Positions 43,681 through 53,200 of a stretch of 64,000 nucleotides of DNA are shown piece by piece (position 1 is the stretch's first letter; every line of letters begins with the position of its first letter). Origin of the DNA: Dyadobacter psychrophilus (GTDB lineage Bacteria; Bacteroidota; Bacteroidia; Cytophagales; Spirosomataceae); NCBI RefSeq assembly GCF_900167945.1, contig NZ_FUZA01000003.1, positions 434,001 to 498,000 of the forward strand, written 5' to 3'. The position numbers and the translations under genes were made by a program. The notes beneath the pieces were generated by a model that saw only the letters and a list, made by a program, of their open reading frames with translations, was not told the origin of the DNA and did no database searches.

Positions 43681-44718
43681 TTATCGGATAAGCTTACTGG
43701 ATACAACGAAGTTTGAAAGTGCTTTGGCAAAACGCTGAGCACCCGGTTCACTGAGATGGCATACGTCACAGAACATGGCCGAATCCTTTGGCATGGCTGC
43801 TGGCATATCAAAAAAATAGGTTTTCTGAGCATTATGGACCCTTTCGAGCATTGCATTGTGCACGCTAATCCCCTTCACGACATTCTCGGGTTTCCCCCAG
43901 GTGGTTACCGGTGATACTATATAACATGGTGTAAAATACTTTTTATCAACCGGTTCGCCGGTAAGTGTAACATCTTTCGGAAAAAACGAGGCGTACTTCA
44001 CCAATAACAACGGGTCGTGTTTCTCATTGGCCAGGCTTGCGATGGCATTTATGTTATCATAATAAGGCACGGCAGTTTTAATGTCCTTACCAAATACGGC
44101 GTAATTCGGGTCTACCTGCTCGTTGCTGATATAATTCCGGCGTGCCAGTTTATCCTTTACGCTTTTGAACAAATAGTGCACCGCATAAGGCATAACAGTA
44201 ACATTCATTTCCGGGTGTTTGAGCAATAGATTTATCTCATCATACCATTTGATATGGCTGTAATCCGCATAAAACAAATCTGACGAAATGTTATTGGCGC
44301 GGTTCTCATTGATCGCTTCGTAATAGATCACCAAATCATAGTGCTGTTTTTTTAACAAATTGTATTTGACCATGTTATCCCGCGAATTATGACCAGGCAT
44401 GGCAACATTAAAAAAGTTGAATTTCCTGACATTCGGATAAGCTTTTTGAAACAATGTATCAAGCCGCAATTCCAACCTGGACCAATGTGTGTTCACCACC
44501 GACCCTCCCATAATGAGAATGTTGCGCGTATCACCTCCCCGCTCGACCACAGCCTGTTCCATAGGTTCGATAAACGGGTAATATTTCTTTTCCAGATAGC
44601 GCGCAGGAAGGAGAAAAGGATAGCCAAAAAGGCAAAGTGCACATCTGAAAACCAATTCTGAAAACACAAAAAACAACACTGCTAACGTTAGCGAAAGATA
44701 TACTTTTCGGGAGGACAT
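43681..44718 (-). CDS. Membrane-anchored SGNH-like protein, tandem copy B
   Basis: A 345-residue protein with one N-terminal anchor (about residues 6-30) and an SGNH-like periplasmic domain. Block I is LIMGGSVVNTHWS (Ser), an ExIxENRAN helix follows (YYEAINENRAN), and block V is CDVCHLSEPGAQRF (Asp...His). It is collinear over its full length with the neighbour at 44816-45853. Hydrolase or acyltransferase activity on a glycan or lipid is likely; substrate unknown. It lies between its paralogue and the carbamoyltransferase operon. Confidence 0.75.
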   Translation of the reverse strand: MSSRKVYLSLTLAVLFFVFSELVFRCALCLFGYPFLLPARYLEKKYYPFIEPMEQAVVERGGDTRNILIMGGSVVNTHWSRLELRLDTLFQKAYPNVRKFNFFNVAMPGHNSRDNMVKYNLLKKQHYDLVIYYEAINENRANNISSDLFYADYSHIKWYDEINLLLKHPEMNVTVMPYAVHYLFKSVKDKLARRNYISNEQVDPNYAVFGKDIKTAVPYYDNINAIASLANEKHDPLLLVKYASFFPKDVTLTGEPVDKKYFTPCYIVSPVTTWGKPENVVKGISVHNAMLERVHNAQKTYFFDMPAAMPKDSAMFCDVCHLSEPGAQRFAKALSNFVVSSKLIR

Positions 44719-44815
44719 GCGGAGATACTATGACTATACAAGCAGTATAATTATGAAATATCTTCGTATAATGAAACATCATTAACATAAATGTATTCTA
44801 GTATTTACTGAAAGG

Positions 44816-45853
44816 TTATTCTACGAGCTTAGAATCAATAATATACGTTGCCAGGCTATTCGAAAATTTTTGCGCGCCTCTTTCACTAACATGGCAAACA
44901 TCGCAAAAAAGGCTCCCATCCTGAGGCATATTCCCGGCCATATCTAAGAAATGAGCCTTGCTCTTTTTTGCCAGATCCGTCAAAATCCGGTTATGTACTT
45001 CTATGCCTTTTTTCACATAATCTGCCTCGCCCCAAATCGTTACGGGAGACGCATAATGGCAGCCTGCAAAATGATCCATATCCTTCTGTTCGCCCGTCAG
45101 CTTCACGCCTTTGGGAAAATAGGAAGCATAACTGATCAAGAGTAATTCGTCCCCGCGCTTCCTGGAAAGATCAATGAGGCCACGAAGGTTTTTTTGGTAA
45201 GAAGGACCCGTTTTAATGCTGGCACCAAATTTCGCAAACCCCGGATCCACCTGCTCCCGGCTTGCATATATTTTTCTGGTCATTTTGTCCCTTATTGCCC
45301 TCATTGCGAGATCAAAAACGTAAGGGACTACGGTAATGTTGATTTCCGGATGCGCTTGCAGAAGATATATGTCGCAATACCATTTAATATGCGCATAATC
45401 CGATCGGAAATCTACGCCTGGAATGCAATTAGCACGGTTTTCATTAATTGCCTCATAATAAATGACCAGATCAAACCGCTTGTCTTCAAGCAATTTGTAT
45501 TTGATCAGATTATCCAGGGATGTATGACCGGCGGCGGCTGTGTTGTAAAAAGCAAACTTTTTTGCTTTGCCATATTTCTTACTCAAGATTGTGTCCAGCC
45601 GGACTTCCATGTTGGACCATGGCGTGCTGATCACCGATCCGCCTAGAATAAGAACATCCTGAATATCATCATCATTCCGAATTTCTTTGCCGATCATTTC
45701 CTTGATCGTGGGATAGAAACCGGAATACAGATAATCACCTGGTTTTAACAGCGGATAGCCATAACACATTAACGCTATCCTGAGACCTATTTCAGTGACA
45801 ACGAAGAGAATAACAAAGAAAATTAACGAAAAGAGGAACGGACGCCAGCTCAT
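44816..45853 (-). CDS. Membrane-anchored SGNH-like protein, tandem copy A
   Basis: A 345-residue paralogue of the 43681-44718 product, with the same length and order of motifs. It has one N-terminal anchor (about residues 5-27), LILGGSVISTPWS, YYEAINENRANC, TGEQKDMDHFAGCHYASPVTIWG near the centre-right, and CDVCHVSERGAQKF at the end. The two genes lie 97 bases apart on one strand and are best explained by tandem duplication followed by clear divergence. No signal cleavage site is evident. Function as for copy B. Confidence 0.75.
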   Translation of the reverse strand: MSWRPFLFSLIFFVILFVVTEIGLRIALMCYGYPLLKPGDYLYSGFYPTIKEMIGKEIRNDDDIQDVLILGGSVISTPWSNMEVRLDTILSKKYGKAKKFAFYNTAAAGHTSLDNLIKYKLLEDKRFDLVIYYEAINENRANCIPGVDFRSDYAHIKWYCDIYLLQAHPEINITVVPYVFDLAMRAIRDKMTRKIYASREQVDPGFAKFGASIKTGPSYQKNLRGLIDLSRKRGDELLLISYASYFPKGVKLTGEQKDMDHFAGCHYASPVTIWGEADYVKKGIEVHNRILTDLAKKSKAHFLDMAGNMPQDGSLFCDVCHVSERGAQKFSNSLATYIIDSKLVE

Positions 45854-45952
45854 TACGACAATAAGCCGATACGTAAATGTTTGTTAAAAAGAATAATCTC
45901 CTTTTAGCTGTATCGGTTTTGCCATATACGAGCAGCAACTGGATTTGGATTT

Positions 45953-46339
45953 TTAAACAATAATTTTTGTTGGTTTATGATGCTCGTCGAGCGCTACGAA
46001 GGTAAAAATTCCGGTTACGGCTTTCTCACGACCCTCTTCGTACATTTTCTCAACAAAAATATCCACCCGCACTTTCATACTCGTGTTACCAACTGTTTCT
46101 ACACGACCCACAAGTTCAATAATGGTTCCGGCTGGTATGGGATGAGTAAAATCAATGCGGTCGGAGGACACTGTGACACAGCGTAATCTTGAAAAACGTG
46201 TCGCTGCAATGAACGCAACTTCGTCCATCATGGATAATGCCGTTCCGCCAAAAAGAGTGTCGTAATGATTGGTATTATTGGGAAATACGGTTTTGAAAAC
46301 GCGTGCTTCCGAGGTAAGTATCTTTTCTTCTAATGTCAA
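45953..46339 (-). CDS. Hotdog-fold acyl-CoA thioesterase (YciA-like)
   Basis: A 128-residue single hotdog domain: VFPNNTNHYDTLFGGTALSMMDEVAFIAATRFSRL carries the active-site Asp (DE) and central helix, then VSSDRIDFTHPIPAGTIIELVGRVE. This is the pattern of YciA/acyl-CoA hydrolases that release free CoA from acyl-CoA. Cytoplasmic. It lies behind the metE terminator and has its own -7 element. Confidence 0.88.
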   Translation of the reverse strand: MTLEEKILTSEARVFKTVFPNNTNHYDTLFGGTALSMMDEVAFIAATRFSRLRCVTVSSDRIDFTHPIPAGTIIELVGRVETVGNTSMKVRVDIFVEKMYEEGREKAVTGIFTFVALDEHHKPTKIIV

Positions 46340-46361
46340 AATCGTGATGTTTTTATTTTGG

Positions 46362-46369
46362 CAAATGTA
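46362..46369 (-). promoter_or_regulatory. -7 element TACATTTG for the thioesterase gene
   Basis: The minus strand reads TACATTTG (TAnnTTTG) directly after the T-run of the metE terminator. Transcription would start near 46355, about 16 bases before the ATG. No TTG is seen at the right distance upstream. Confidence 0.45.
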
Positions 46370-46402
46370 AAAAAAGAGTCAGGAATTGTTTGTCCCTGAC
46401 TC
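46369..46402 (-). terminator. Terminator of metE
   Basis: On the minus strand GAGTCAGG (46402-46395) pairs with CCTGACTC (46383-46376) and is followed by seven T (46375-46369), starting 13 bases after the metE stop. Confidence 0.88.
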
Positions 46403-46415
46403 TCATCAACCTGAT

Positions 46416-48743
46416 CTAGTGCACTGCCGAAACAGATTCCCGAAGGATATTAGCAGCGGCGATCATGTTTTGCAATGCAGCGTCAGTTTCCGGCCACCTA
46501 CGGGTTTTGAGGCCGCAATCCGGATTAATCCAAAGGTTTCTGGCCGGAATCACTTTCAATGCTTTTTCCAGTAAAACGATCATTTCATCTACCGTAGGCA
46601 CGCTCGGCGAGTGAATGTCGTAAACACCCGGGCCAATTTCATTGGGATAATTGAAATTGGCAAAAGCATCCAGCAGCTCCATTTGTGAGCGCGACGTTTC
46701 AATTGTGATCACGTCCGCGTCCATGGCGGCAATGGACCCAATAATGTCGTTGAACTCGGAATAGCACATGTGCGTGTGGATCTGGGTCTGGTCTGCAACG
46801 CCGGCTGCGCTTAACCGGAAGGCGTCTACGGCCCATTTCAGATAATCATTCCATGCATATTTACGCAACGGCAAGCCTTCCCGAATGGCCGGTTCGTCAA
46901 TTTGAATGACCTTAATGCCTGCTTTTTCAAGATCAACCACTTCGTCGCGGATAGCAAGCCCGATCTGGAATGCCGTTTCTTTTCTCGGCTGATCGTCGCG
47001 CACGAATGACCATTGCAAAATGGTTACCGGGCCTGTTAACATGCCTTTCACCGGCTTTTCAGAGTTTGCCTGCGCAAATGCCGACCATTTTACAGTCATT
47101 GCTTCCGGACGTTCCACATCTCCGAATATGACTGGCGGTTTTACACAGCGGCTGCCATAACTCTGCACCCAGCCATTCTGCATAAAGACAAAGCCCGACA
47201 AGCTTTCACCAAAATATTCCACCATATCATTCCGCTCAAATTCGCCATGCACCAGGACATCGATTCCCAGCTTTTCCTGCCAGCGCAACGATTCAACGAT
47301 TTCCTCCTTAATCCTGGCTTCATATGCTTCAACCGTCAATGTTCCCTTTTTCAAATTCGCTCTTAATTGACGCACTTCATCCGTTTGCGGAAATGAGCCG
47401 ATTGTAGTGGAAGGAAATAATGGCAGTTTTAATTTTTCAAGCTGAATGGCCTGGCGAACCGGAAAGGCATTTTGTCTTGCGAAATCACTTTCCTTCACAC
47501 TTTGCACACGCGCCTTCACGGCCGGTTTGTGAATAAGCGGCGAATTTTTTCTGGTTTTAATGGCTTGCTGATTGGCAATAAAAGCTTCATCAGCGCGCCA
47601 ATTTGTTGTTGCAAGCCGCTTAACGGTTACCACTTCTTCTAATTTCTGCTTTGCAAAAGCCATCCAGCTCTTTATTTCCGACGTCAGCACTGCTTCATTA
47701 TTTTCCAATTCCAAATCCTGGGGACTGTGCAGCAATGAAGAGGAAGGCGCTATCATCACGCGATTTTCCCCCAAGACTTTGACAGCACTTTTGATAAAAT
47801 CCAGTGACTTTTGGAAATCATTTTTCCAGATATTTCTGCCGTCCACAATGCCCAGCGAGAGTTTTTTGGCAGAAGTCACAAAATCCTGATCAGCGAGGAT
47901 CTGCGGCAATGTTCCTGCGCATCTTGTAAGGTCAATGTGCAATGCGTCAATGTTCAGACTTGTTGCCGTGGCCAGATTATCTTCCAAAGCACCGAAATAA
48001 GACGTTACCATCACTTTCAATTTGGGCAAAGCTTCACGGATCTGTTTATATGCGCTTTTTAATGCTAATTTATCCTTATCCGCAAGATCCAAAACCAGCG
48101 CCGGTTCGTCCAGCTGCACCCATTCCGCTCCCCTTGAGGCTAGCTCTTTCAAAACAGATATATATATGGGCAAGAGGTTATCCAGCAAGTCAATTCTCTC
48201 AAAACCCGCTTCTTTCTCCTTTCCTGATAACAAATAAGTAACGGGCCCAACCAGAACAGGTTTGGTCAGAATTCCTTTTTGAAGGGCATCTTCAAATTCA
48301 AGAACAATCTTATCGGAATAGCGGCTGAACTTTTGATTTTTGGTAAACTCCGGCACCAGGTAATGATAGTTTGTATCAAACCATTTGGTCATTTCCATGG
48401 CTTTAATGTCCAAGCCGTCACGTTGTACACCGCGCGCCATGGCGTAATAGAGATCCAGCTCGCGGTTGGACTTGCCATCGATCAGCTGGTGATAGCGTTC
48501 GGGAATGGCACCAGCCATTAATGATGTGTCCAGAACGTGGTCATACAAGGAGAAATCATTGGAAGGGATCAGATCCAGACCTGCATTTTTTTGCGTTTCC
48601 CAGTTCTGATGGCGGATTTTACGGGCTACTTTTTGGAGCTCTTCCCTGTCGATTTTTCCAGCCCAAAACTGTTCACTGGCTTTTTTTAATTCGCGATTAC
48701 TCCCCACGCGTGGGTAACCAAGATTGTGTGATAACATAACCAT
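46416..48743 (-). CDS. metE: Cobalamin-independent methionine synthase
   Basis: A full-length 775-residue MetE that transfers methyl from 5-methyltetrahydropteroyl-glutamate straight to homocysteine. The N-terminal barrel starts LGYPRVGSNRELKKA. The catalytic C-terminal barrel starts FPSTTIGSFPQTDEVRQLR and holds the zinc ligands in IHTHMCYSEF (His, Cys), IETSRS (Glu) and NPDCGLKTR (Cys). Two in-frame ATGs (48743, 48737) are possible. It has a structured leader and a strong terminator. Together with metH it lets the cell make methionine with or without B12. Confidence 0.96.
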   Translation of the reverse strand: MVMLSHNLGYPRVGSNRELKKASEQFWAGKIDREELQKVARKIRHQNWETQKNAGLDLIPSNDFSLYDHVLDTSLMAGAIPERYHQLIDGKSNRELDLYYAMARGVQRDGLDIKAMEMTKWFDTNYHYLVPEFTKNQKFSRYSDKIVLEFEDALQKGILTKPVLVGPVTYLLSGKEKEAGFERIDLLDNLLPIYISVLKELASRGAEWVQLDEPALVLDLADKDKLALKSAYKQIREALPKLKVMVTSYFGALEDNLATATSLNIDALHIDLTRCAGTLPQILADQDFVTSAKKLSLGIVDGRNIWKNDFQKSLDFIKSAVKVLGENRVMIAPSSSLLHSPQDLELENNEAVLTSEIKSWMAFAKQKLEEVVTVKRLATTNWRADEAFIANQQAIKTRKNSPLIHKPAVKARVQSVKESDFARQNAFPVRQAIQLEKLKLPLFPSTTIGSFPQTDEVRQLRANLKKGTLTVEAYEARIKEEIVESLRWQEKLGIDVLVHGEFERNDMVEYFGESLSGFVFMQNGWVQSYGSRCVKPPVIFGDVERPEAMTVKWSAFAQANSEKPVKGMLTGPVTILQWSFVRDDQPRKETAFQIGLAIRDEVVDLEKAGIKVIQIDEPAIREGLPLRKYAWNDYLKWAVDAFRLSAAGVADQTQIHTHMCYSEFNDIIGSIAAMDADVITIETSRSQMELLDAFANFNYPNEIGPGVYDIHSPSVPTVDEMIVLLEKALKVIPARNLWINPDCGLKTRRWPETDAALQNMIAAANILRESVSAVH

Positions 48744-48900
48744 TCGTGTTTAAGAGTTAGTAAAAACCCTGTGAAACACCCCTCATCGACTATCCGCGTA
48801 TAAGCACACGGATCCTTTTTAATTTTGGCTCATTGGATGAGGGCTCCAACAGCAAAAACCACTATCCCGATTGACGGGCGTTCACAAGAACGAGGTAAAA
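48744..48900 (-). promoter_or_regulatory. Structured leader of metE with competing stems
   Basis: The 303-base gap 48744-49046 has no gene. In the minus-strand RNA, CCCTCATC (48843-48836) can pair with GATGAGGG (48787-48780), enclosing a second stem ATCCGTG / CGCGGAT (48813-48807 and 48798-48792). The same CTCAT (48841-48837) can instead pair with ATGAG (48833-48829) in a small hairpin. Two more hairpins lie upstream (CGTTC-GAACG and CCCG-CGGG near 48893-48867). The mutually exclusive stems look like a switch. I found no match to SAM-I or cobalamin riboswitch cores. The other half of the gap (48901-49046) shows nothing clear. Confidence 0.5.
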
Positions 48901-49046
48901 TTAAAATCAATATTTTCGGATCGCCACTCAGGGTCACGATTTAAGTGAAAGCGGTTACAAATAGGATTTGAGCAGGGATAAAATATCTGTTTTGCCCAAC
49001 ATCTATTCGCGGAAAAGTAAATTTTATTGGCACGAAATTCCTAAGA

Positions 49047-50171
49047 TTAATGCCTGTTCACCCGCATGCGCACGGTCCGGAGGTTAATGTATTTTTTGAG
49101 ATTATTAATGGGTGATTCAAAAAAGAACCAGGAAAGCGAAGCAACTGTAATCACCAGCGCGAGGCCCAGAGCTTTTCCCAATGCATCGGTTAGAATAATC
49201 TCAACTTTGAAGATCCGTTGGAAAACTTTGATAACGAGCGGCAAAAGAATTGACGGGACGACCATGTGATAAATGTAGAGTCCGTAACTGATCTTGCCAA
49301 TGTACCGCAACATTGAATTATCCAGGATTTTACCAAAAATTGATTTAAAGCCATTCCCGTGGCTGGCGTGTGCGACGAAAAACAAGCAAAACACGGCCAT
49401 GGAAGTCCGGAAAAACAATGTTACCAATACGGAATCTGCGTGGGTTAAGCAGAAAAACAAGAAAAATGTAAGCCCGCCCGCTGCAAAAATTTTTAAATTT
49501 CTCAGAAAGGCTTCGGGAGATCGGTCATAAACCAAAATATAGGCCCACAATGCGCCCAGCCCGAATGCGTCCAGGCAAGTCGGCATTAAAACGCCCAGGT
49601 TGTGTCCGAAAAAAGAAAGCACAAGCCTGCTAATGATTCCAAGCAAAATTGTTCCACCAATCACTTTTTCCATGTATCGCAACGGAACACTAAGCATCAC
49701 CAATGGCCAGAAAATATAGAATTGTTCTTCAACTGCCAGTGACCACAATGTTGATAAGAGGTCCGACCAGTTTGTGGTTGTTTCCAAAAGGAAGTTGGAA
49801 ATATAAAGAATGTAATGCGCGGGATAGTTGTAAAAATCTGTATTAATGGTTGGGATAAAAGGAATGGACTTAGCCTGCCAAACAGTAAAAAGCAGGAAGT
49901 AGTACAACGGAAAGATCCTCAGCACCCTTCTTAACAGGAAGTTCTTATAAGTTTGTCCAATGCCTGTTTCCTCAGCAGAGGCCCTGCTCAAAAGCAGGAT
50001 CCGCGTGATCAGAAATCCGCTCAAGACAAAAAAAAGAGTCACACCCAGTGGCCCGTTTGCGAGCACATTTATCCCCTGCCCTTCGGGAAACCAGTGAAAA
50101 AGAATGACCAAAATGATCGCAATTGCGCGCAGGCCATCCAATTGAGAGAAATATTCCTGTTGTTTTTGCAT
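49047..50171 (-). CDS. Acyltransferase family 3 membrane protein
   Basis: A 374-residue acyltransferase 3 (OafA-like) with the signature QLDGLRAIAIILVILFHWFPEG, then LGVTLFFVLSGFLITRILL, RRVLRIFPLYYFLLF and about ten hydrophobic helices, with YIGKISYGLYIYHM near the end. It should O-acylate a sugar of a surface glycan. It stands alone between metE and the nagB-type gene (98 bases from the latter, same strand). It is clearly related to, but not a close copy of, the 6336-7385 product. Confidence 0.88.
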   Translation of the reverse strand: MQKQQEYFSQLDGLRAIAIILVILFHWFPEGQGINVLANGPLGVTLFFVLSGFLITRILLLSRASAEETGIGQTYKNFLLRRVLRIFPLYYFLLFTVWQAKSIPFIPTINTDFYNYPAHYILYISNFLLETTTNWSDLLSTLWSLAVEEQFYIFWPLVMLSVPLRYMEKVIGGTILLGIISRLVLSFFGHNLGVLMPTCLDAFGLGALWAYILVYDRSPEAFLRNLKIFAAGGLTFFLFFCLTHADSVLVTLFFRTSMAVFCLFFVAHASHGNGFKSIFGKILDNSMLRYIGKISYGLYIYHMVVPSILLPLVIKVFQRIFKVEIILTDALGKALGLALVITVASLSWFFFESPINNLKKYINLRTVRMRVNRH

Positions 50172-50269
50172 TTATTCATATGGATTAGGCCGCTATAAAT
50201 AAAATCACATTCCACTAAAACGAAATTCTCTACACTTGGCTGATTATCAGCAACTCTTTATTACGTATT

Positions 50270-51004
50270 TCAATTTTGTATCAACCTTGCCGCTTCCGCA
50301 TCAAGCAGCAGTTCCGCGTTCATGTGGTTTTGCAAAGCCGTCGCGGGGAACGCTGTTGTGACAGGAAATGCCAGTGCACGCTGAATAACCGCCGCTTTTG
50401 CACTTCCCGACGCCATCAGGATCGCTGTTTTTGCTTCCATAATGTGCCGTATCCCAACCGTAATCCCCAGACTAATAACTGTTGGTTGCTTAAAATATTT
50501 TTGTCCAACCTCTTTAGTTACGTTTTCGAGTTCCGAGACATGCGCATAACTATCCCAGGGCGTTCCCGGCTCATTAAGAGCAAGATGGCCGTTCATACCC
50601 ACCCCCAGGATGATCAGATCCAGTCCGCCGAGACTTGCTACAACCTTATTAACACGCGTACATTCTTCCTCCGGGTCGATTGCTTTCCCATCAAAAAACA
50701 CGATCTGATCCTCCCGTAAACCAATAGGTTTGAGAAAATCTTTGTTAAGCAAATTTCTGCATCCGCCATCGTCCTCAGCTCCAAAACCGATCCATTCATC
50801 GAGGCCAACAAAAACGCATTGGGAAAAATCGGTCATGCCTTTTTGGTTTGCAGATACCAAAATTTCAAACATGCCAAGAGGCGTGCTGCCGGACGGCAGA
50901 CAAATAACCGCGGTGGGTTTTTTGGAAAGTAGAGCCATTACACGCTCGGCCGCGGCTAGGCTCATTGTTTCATAATCCTGGTAAACGTTGAGTTTTGGTT
51001 TCAT
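50270..51004 (-). CDS. nagB: Glucosamine-6-phosphate deaminase (NagB family)
   Basis: A 244-residue sugar-phosphate isomerase-fold enzyme: CLPSGSTPLGMFEIL (phosphate loop), FVGLDEWIGFG (Asp-Glu) and the active-site LGVGMNGHLALNEPG with the catalytic His. It would turn GlcN-6-phosphate into fructose-6-phosphate and ammonia, the step after NagA (8394-9503). The residue before Gly-His is Asn, not Asp as in E. coli NagB, which I believe also occurs in other NagB lineages. Some relatives are 6-phosphogluconolactonases. Confidence 0.82.
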   Translation of the reverse strand: MKPKLNVYQDYETMSLAAAERVMALLSKKPTAVICLPSGSTPLGMFEILVSANQKGMTDFSQCVFVGLDEWIGFGAEDDGGCRNLLNKDFLKPIGLREDQIVFFDGKAIDPEEECTRVNKVVASLGGLDLIILGVGMNGHLALNEPGTPWDSYAHVSELENVTKEVGQKYFKQPTVISLGITVGIRHIMEAKTAILMASGSAKAAVIQRALAFPVTTAFPATALQNHMNAELLLDAEAARLIQN

Positions 51005-51150
51005 AATTTAAATAAAAAGTGTTTGAAAAATTCATAATCTAGACATTCTTTTCGCGTAAGAAACATTTATCCTTGAAAAACACCAAAAACTGAAAGTCCA
51101 ATCCTAACTTTACCGCATAATCCCGATTGTTCATTCTCACTAATTAAAAA

Positions 51151-52551
51151 ATGGAATACCGTATAGAAAAAGATACTATGGGCGAAGTGCAAGTGCCGGC
51201 TCATGTATACTGGGGCGCACAAACGCAGCGATCGATCCAGAATTTCCCTATTGCCCAGGATATCAACAAAATGCCTAAGGAAATTATCAAGGCATTTGCA
51301 TATTTGAAAAAAGCCGCTGCTATTACCAACCACGAAGCAGGCATTCTCGCAAAAGAAAAAAGTGACCTCATCGGTCAGGTTTGTGATGAGATTTTGACCG
51401 AACAGCTCGACGACCAGTTTCCACTCGTAGTATGGCAAACCGGTTCGGGAACGCAGTCGAACATGAACTGTAACGAGGTGATCGCTTATCGGGGACACGT
51501 ATTGCAAGGAGGCGAGCTGGCTGATAAAACAAAATTCCTTCATCCGAATGATGATGTGAACAAGTCACAGTCTTCTAACGACACATATCCGACGGCCATG
51601 CACATTGCGGCCTATAAAATTCTCGTGGATGTCACCATTCCGGGCATTATCAAGCTCAGAGATACATTGAAAGCCAAATCGGAGGCGTTCAGAGATGTGG
51701 TAAAAATCGGCCGTACGCACTTTATGGATGCGACCCCGCTTACATTAGGACAGGAATTTTCGGGTTATGCATCTCAGTTGGACCACGGCCTACGCGCAAT
51801 CTACAACACATTGGCGCACCTTTCGGAGCTGGCTTTGGGTGGAACTGCTGTTGGAACAGGCATTAACACGCCCGAGGGTTATTCGGAAAACGTTGCCCGT
51901 CACATTGCCGCGTTAACCGGCCTGCCATTTATTACTGCCGAGAACAAATTCGAAGCATTAGCAGCGCACGACGCGATCGTGGAAGCGCATGGTGCATTGA
52001 AAACGGTTGCAGTGAGCTTGATGAAAATTGGTAACGACATTCGGATGTTATCATCCGGTCCGCGTTCAGGCATTGGCGAGATCCATATTCCTGATAATGA
52101 GCCGGGAAGCTCCATTATGCCAGGAAAGGTAAATCCTACACAATGCGAAGCGATGACAATGGTGGCGGCGCAGGTGATGGGTAATGATGTGGCGATCGGG
52201 ATCGGTGGTTCCAATGGTCATTTCGAACTGAATGTTTTCAAACCTTTGATGGCTTACAACTTTCTGCATTCAGCGCGACTGATCGGGGATGTATGCGTGT
52301 CATTTAATGATAATTGCGCTGTGGGCATCGAACCGTTGCACGAGAACATTAAGAAGCACGTAAACAACTCATTAATGCTTGTTACTGCATTAAATACGAA
52401 AATCGGCTATTACAAAGCAGCTGAAATCGCCCAGACGGCACATAAAAACGGCTCTACGTTGAAAGAAACGGCTGTTGCCCTGGGTTACCTGACGCCGGAC
52501 GAATTTGATGCGTGGGTAAAACCGGAAGAAATGGTTGGCGACAACAAATAA
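51151..52551 (+). CDS. fumC: Class II fumarate hydratase
   Basis: A 466-residue fumarase that interconverts fumarate and malate in the TCA cycle. It shows [40 protein letters not shown] and the superfamily signature [16 protein letters not shown]. The C-terminal [15 protein letters not shown] is typical of FumC. A short hairpin with T-rich tail follows 20 bases after the stop. Its nearest alternative, aspartate ammonia-lyase, is less likely from the length and C-terminus. Confidence 0.95.
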   Translation: MEYRIEKDTMGEVQVPAHVYWGAQTQRSIQNFPIAQDINKMPKEIIKAFAYLKKAAAITNHEAGILAKEKSDLIGQVCDEILTEQLDDQFPLVVWQTGSGTQSNMNCNEVIAYRGHVLQGGELADKTKFLHPNDDVNKSQSSNDTYPTAMHIAAYKILVDVTIPGIIKLRDTLKAKSEAFRDVVKIGRTHFMDATPLTLGQEFSGYASQLDHGLRAIYNTLAHLSELALGGTAVGTGINTPEGYSENVARHIAALTGLPFITAENKFEALAAHDAIVEAHGALKTVAVSLMKIGNDIRMLSSGPRSGIGEIHIPDNEPGSSIMPGKVNPTQCEAMTMVAAQVMGNDVAIGIGGSNGHFELNVFKPLMAYNFLHSARLIGDVCVSFNDNCAVGIEPLHENIKKHVNNSLMLVTALNTKIGYYKAAEIAQTAHKNGSTLKETAVALGYLTPDEFDAWVKPEEMVGDNK

Positions 52552-52571
52552 TTTGAGATAAACATTTAATT

Positions 52572-52605
52572 AAATGCTCTGCCAGACCGGTGGAGCATTT
52601 ATTTT
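52572..52605 (+). terminator. Terminator of fumC
   Basis: AAATGCTC (52572-52579) pairs perfectly with GAGCATTT (52593-52600) around a 13-base loop with an inner CC/GG, followed by ATTTTG. It contains the ATG at 52574, so that ATG is not the start of the next gene. Confidence 0.75.
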
Positions 52606-52612
52606 GATTATC

Positions 52613-53134
52613 ATGCCCATGAACATTCGCAGTGCATTATTGGCAGATCCAATGCAATCCAAAAGGCGGGCGAGCGAGGTTGCGGCATATGCTTGCCTGG
52701 ATAGCGCGCACTTTGATGAACTGATGGACTGCTTTCTTTCTGATAATTTCAGGCTTGCCCAGCGCGCGGCATACAGTGTTAGTATAGCGGGCAGCGAGCG
52801 ACCGGATCTGATCGAGCCGCACATTGGTTCGCTGGTAGATCAGCTCAAGAGAAAAGACATCCACGACGCCGTTATCCGTAACAGCGCCCGGATCCTTCAG
52901 GAGGTTGAAGTTCCGGAAGAACTGCATGGCCGGTTAATGGATGTTTGTTTTGATTTTATTCAAAACCGGCAGATTGCGATTGCCATCAGGGCATTTTCTT
53001 TGACCATTCTTTACAACTTTTCACGCATTTATCCTGAAATAAAAAAGGAGCTGCGTATTATCATCGAGGAGGCATTGGAATATGAAAAACCAGCTTTTGT
53101 CTCACGGGGAAAGAAAATCCTCAAGAAGATTTAA
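52613..53134 (+). CDS. HEAT-like repeat protein, unknown function
   Basis: A 173-residue, all-helical, cytoplasmic protein. Helix pairs such as RRASEVAAYACLDSAHFDELMDCFL, RLAQRAAYSVSIAGSERPDLIEPHIGSLVDQL and DAVIRNSARILQEVEVPEELHGRLMDVCF look like HEAT/adenylate-type repeats. I know no specific function. Possible starts are ATG 52613 and ATG 52619 (MNIRSALL); the ATG at 52574 is in the fumC terminator hairpin. It precedes a dehydrogenase gene by 66 bases. Confidence 0.65.
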   Translation: MPMNIRSALLADPMQSKRRASEVAAYACLDSAHFDELMDCFLSDNFRLAQRAAYSVSIAGSERPDLIEPHIGSLVDQLKRKDIHDAVIRNSARILQEVEVPEELHGRLMDVCFDFIQNRQIAIAIRAFSLTILYNFSRIYPEIKKELRIIIEEALEYEKPAFVSRGKKILKKI

Positions 53135-53200
53135 AAAGGCAAAAGCGTCCTTAACACAGGTAAAACTCTTTACTTTACTTCTTTAAAACAAAAACAGCAA

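Noticed and set aside
52574-52612. ATG 52574 as start of the HEAT-like gene
   Set aside because: It lies in the left arm of the fumC terminator hairpin and would add a residue run unlike the rest of the protein.
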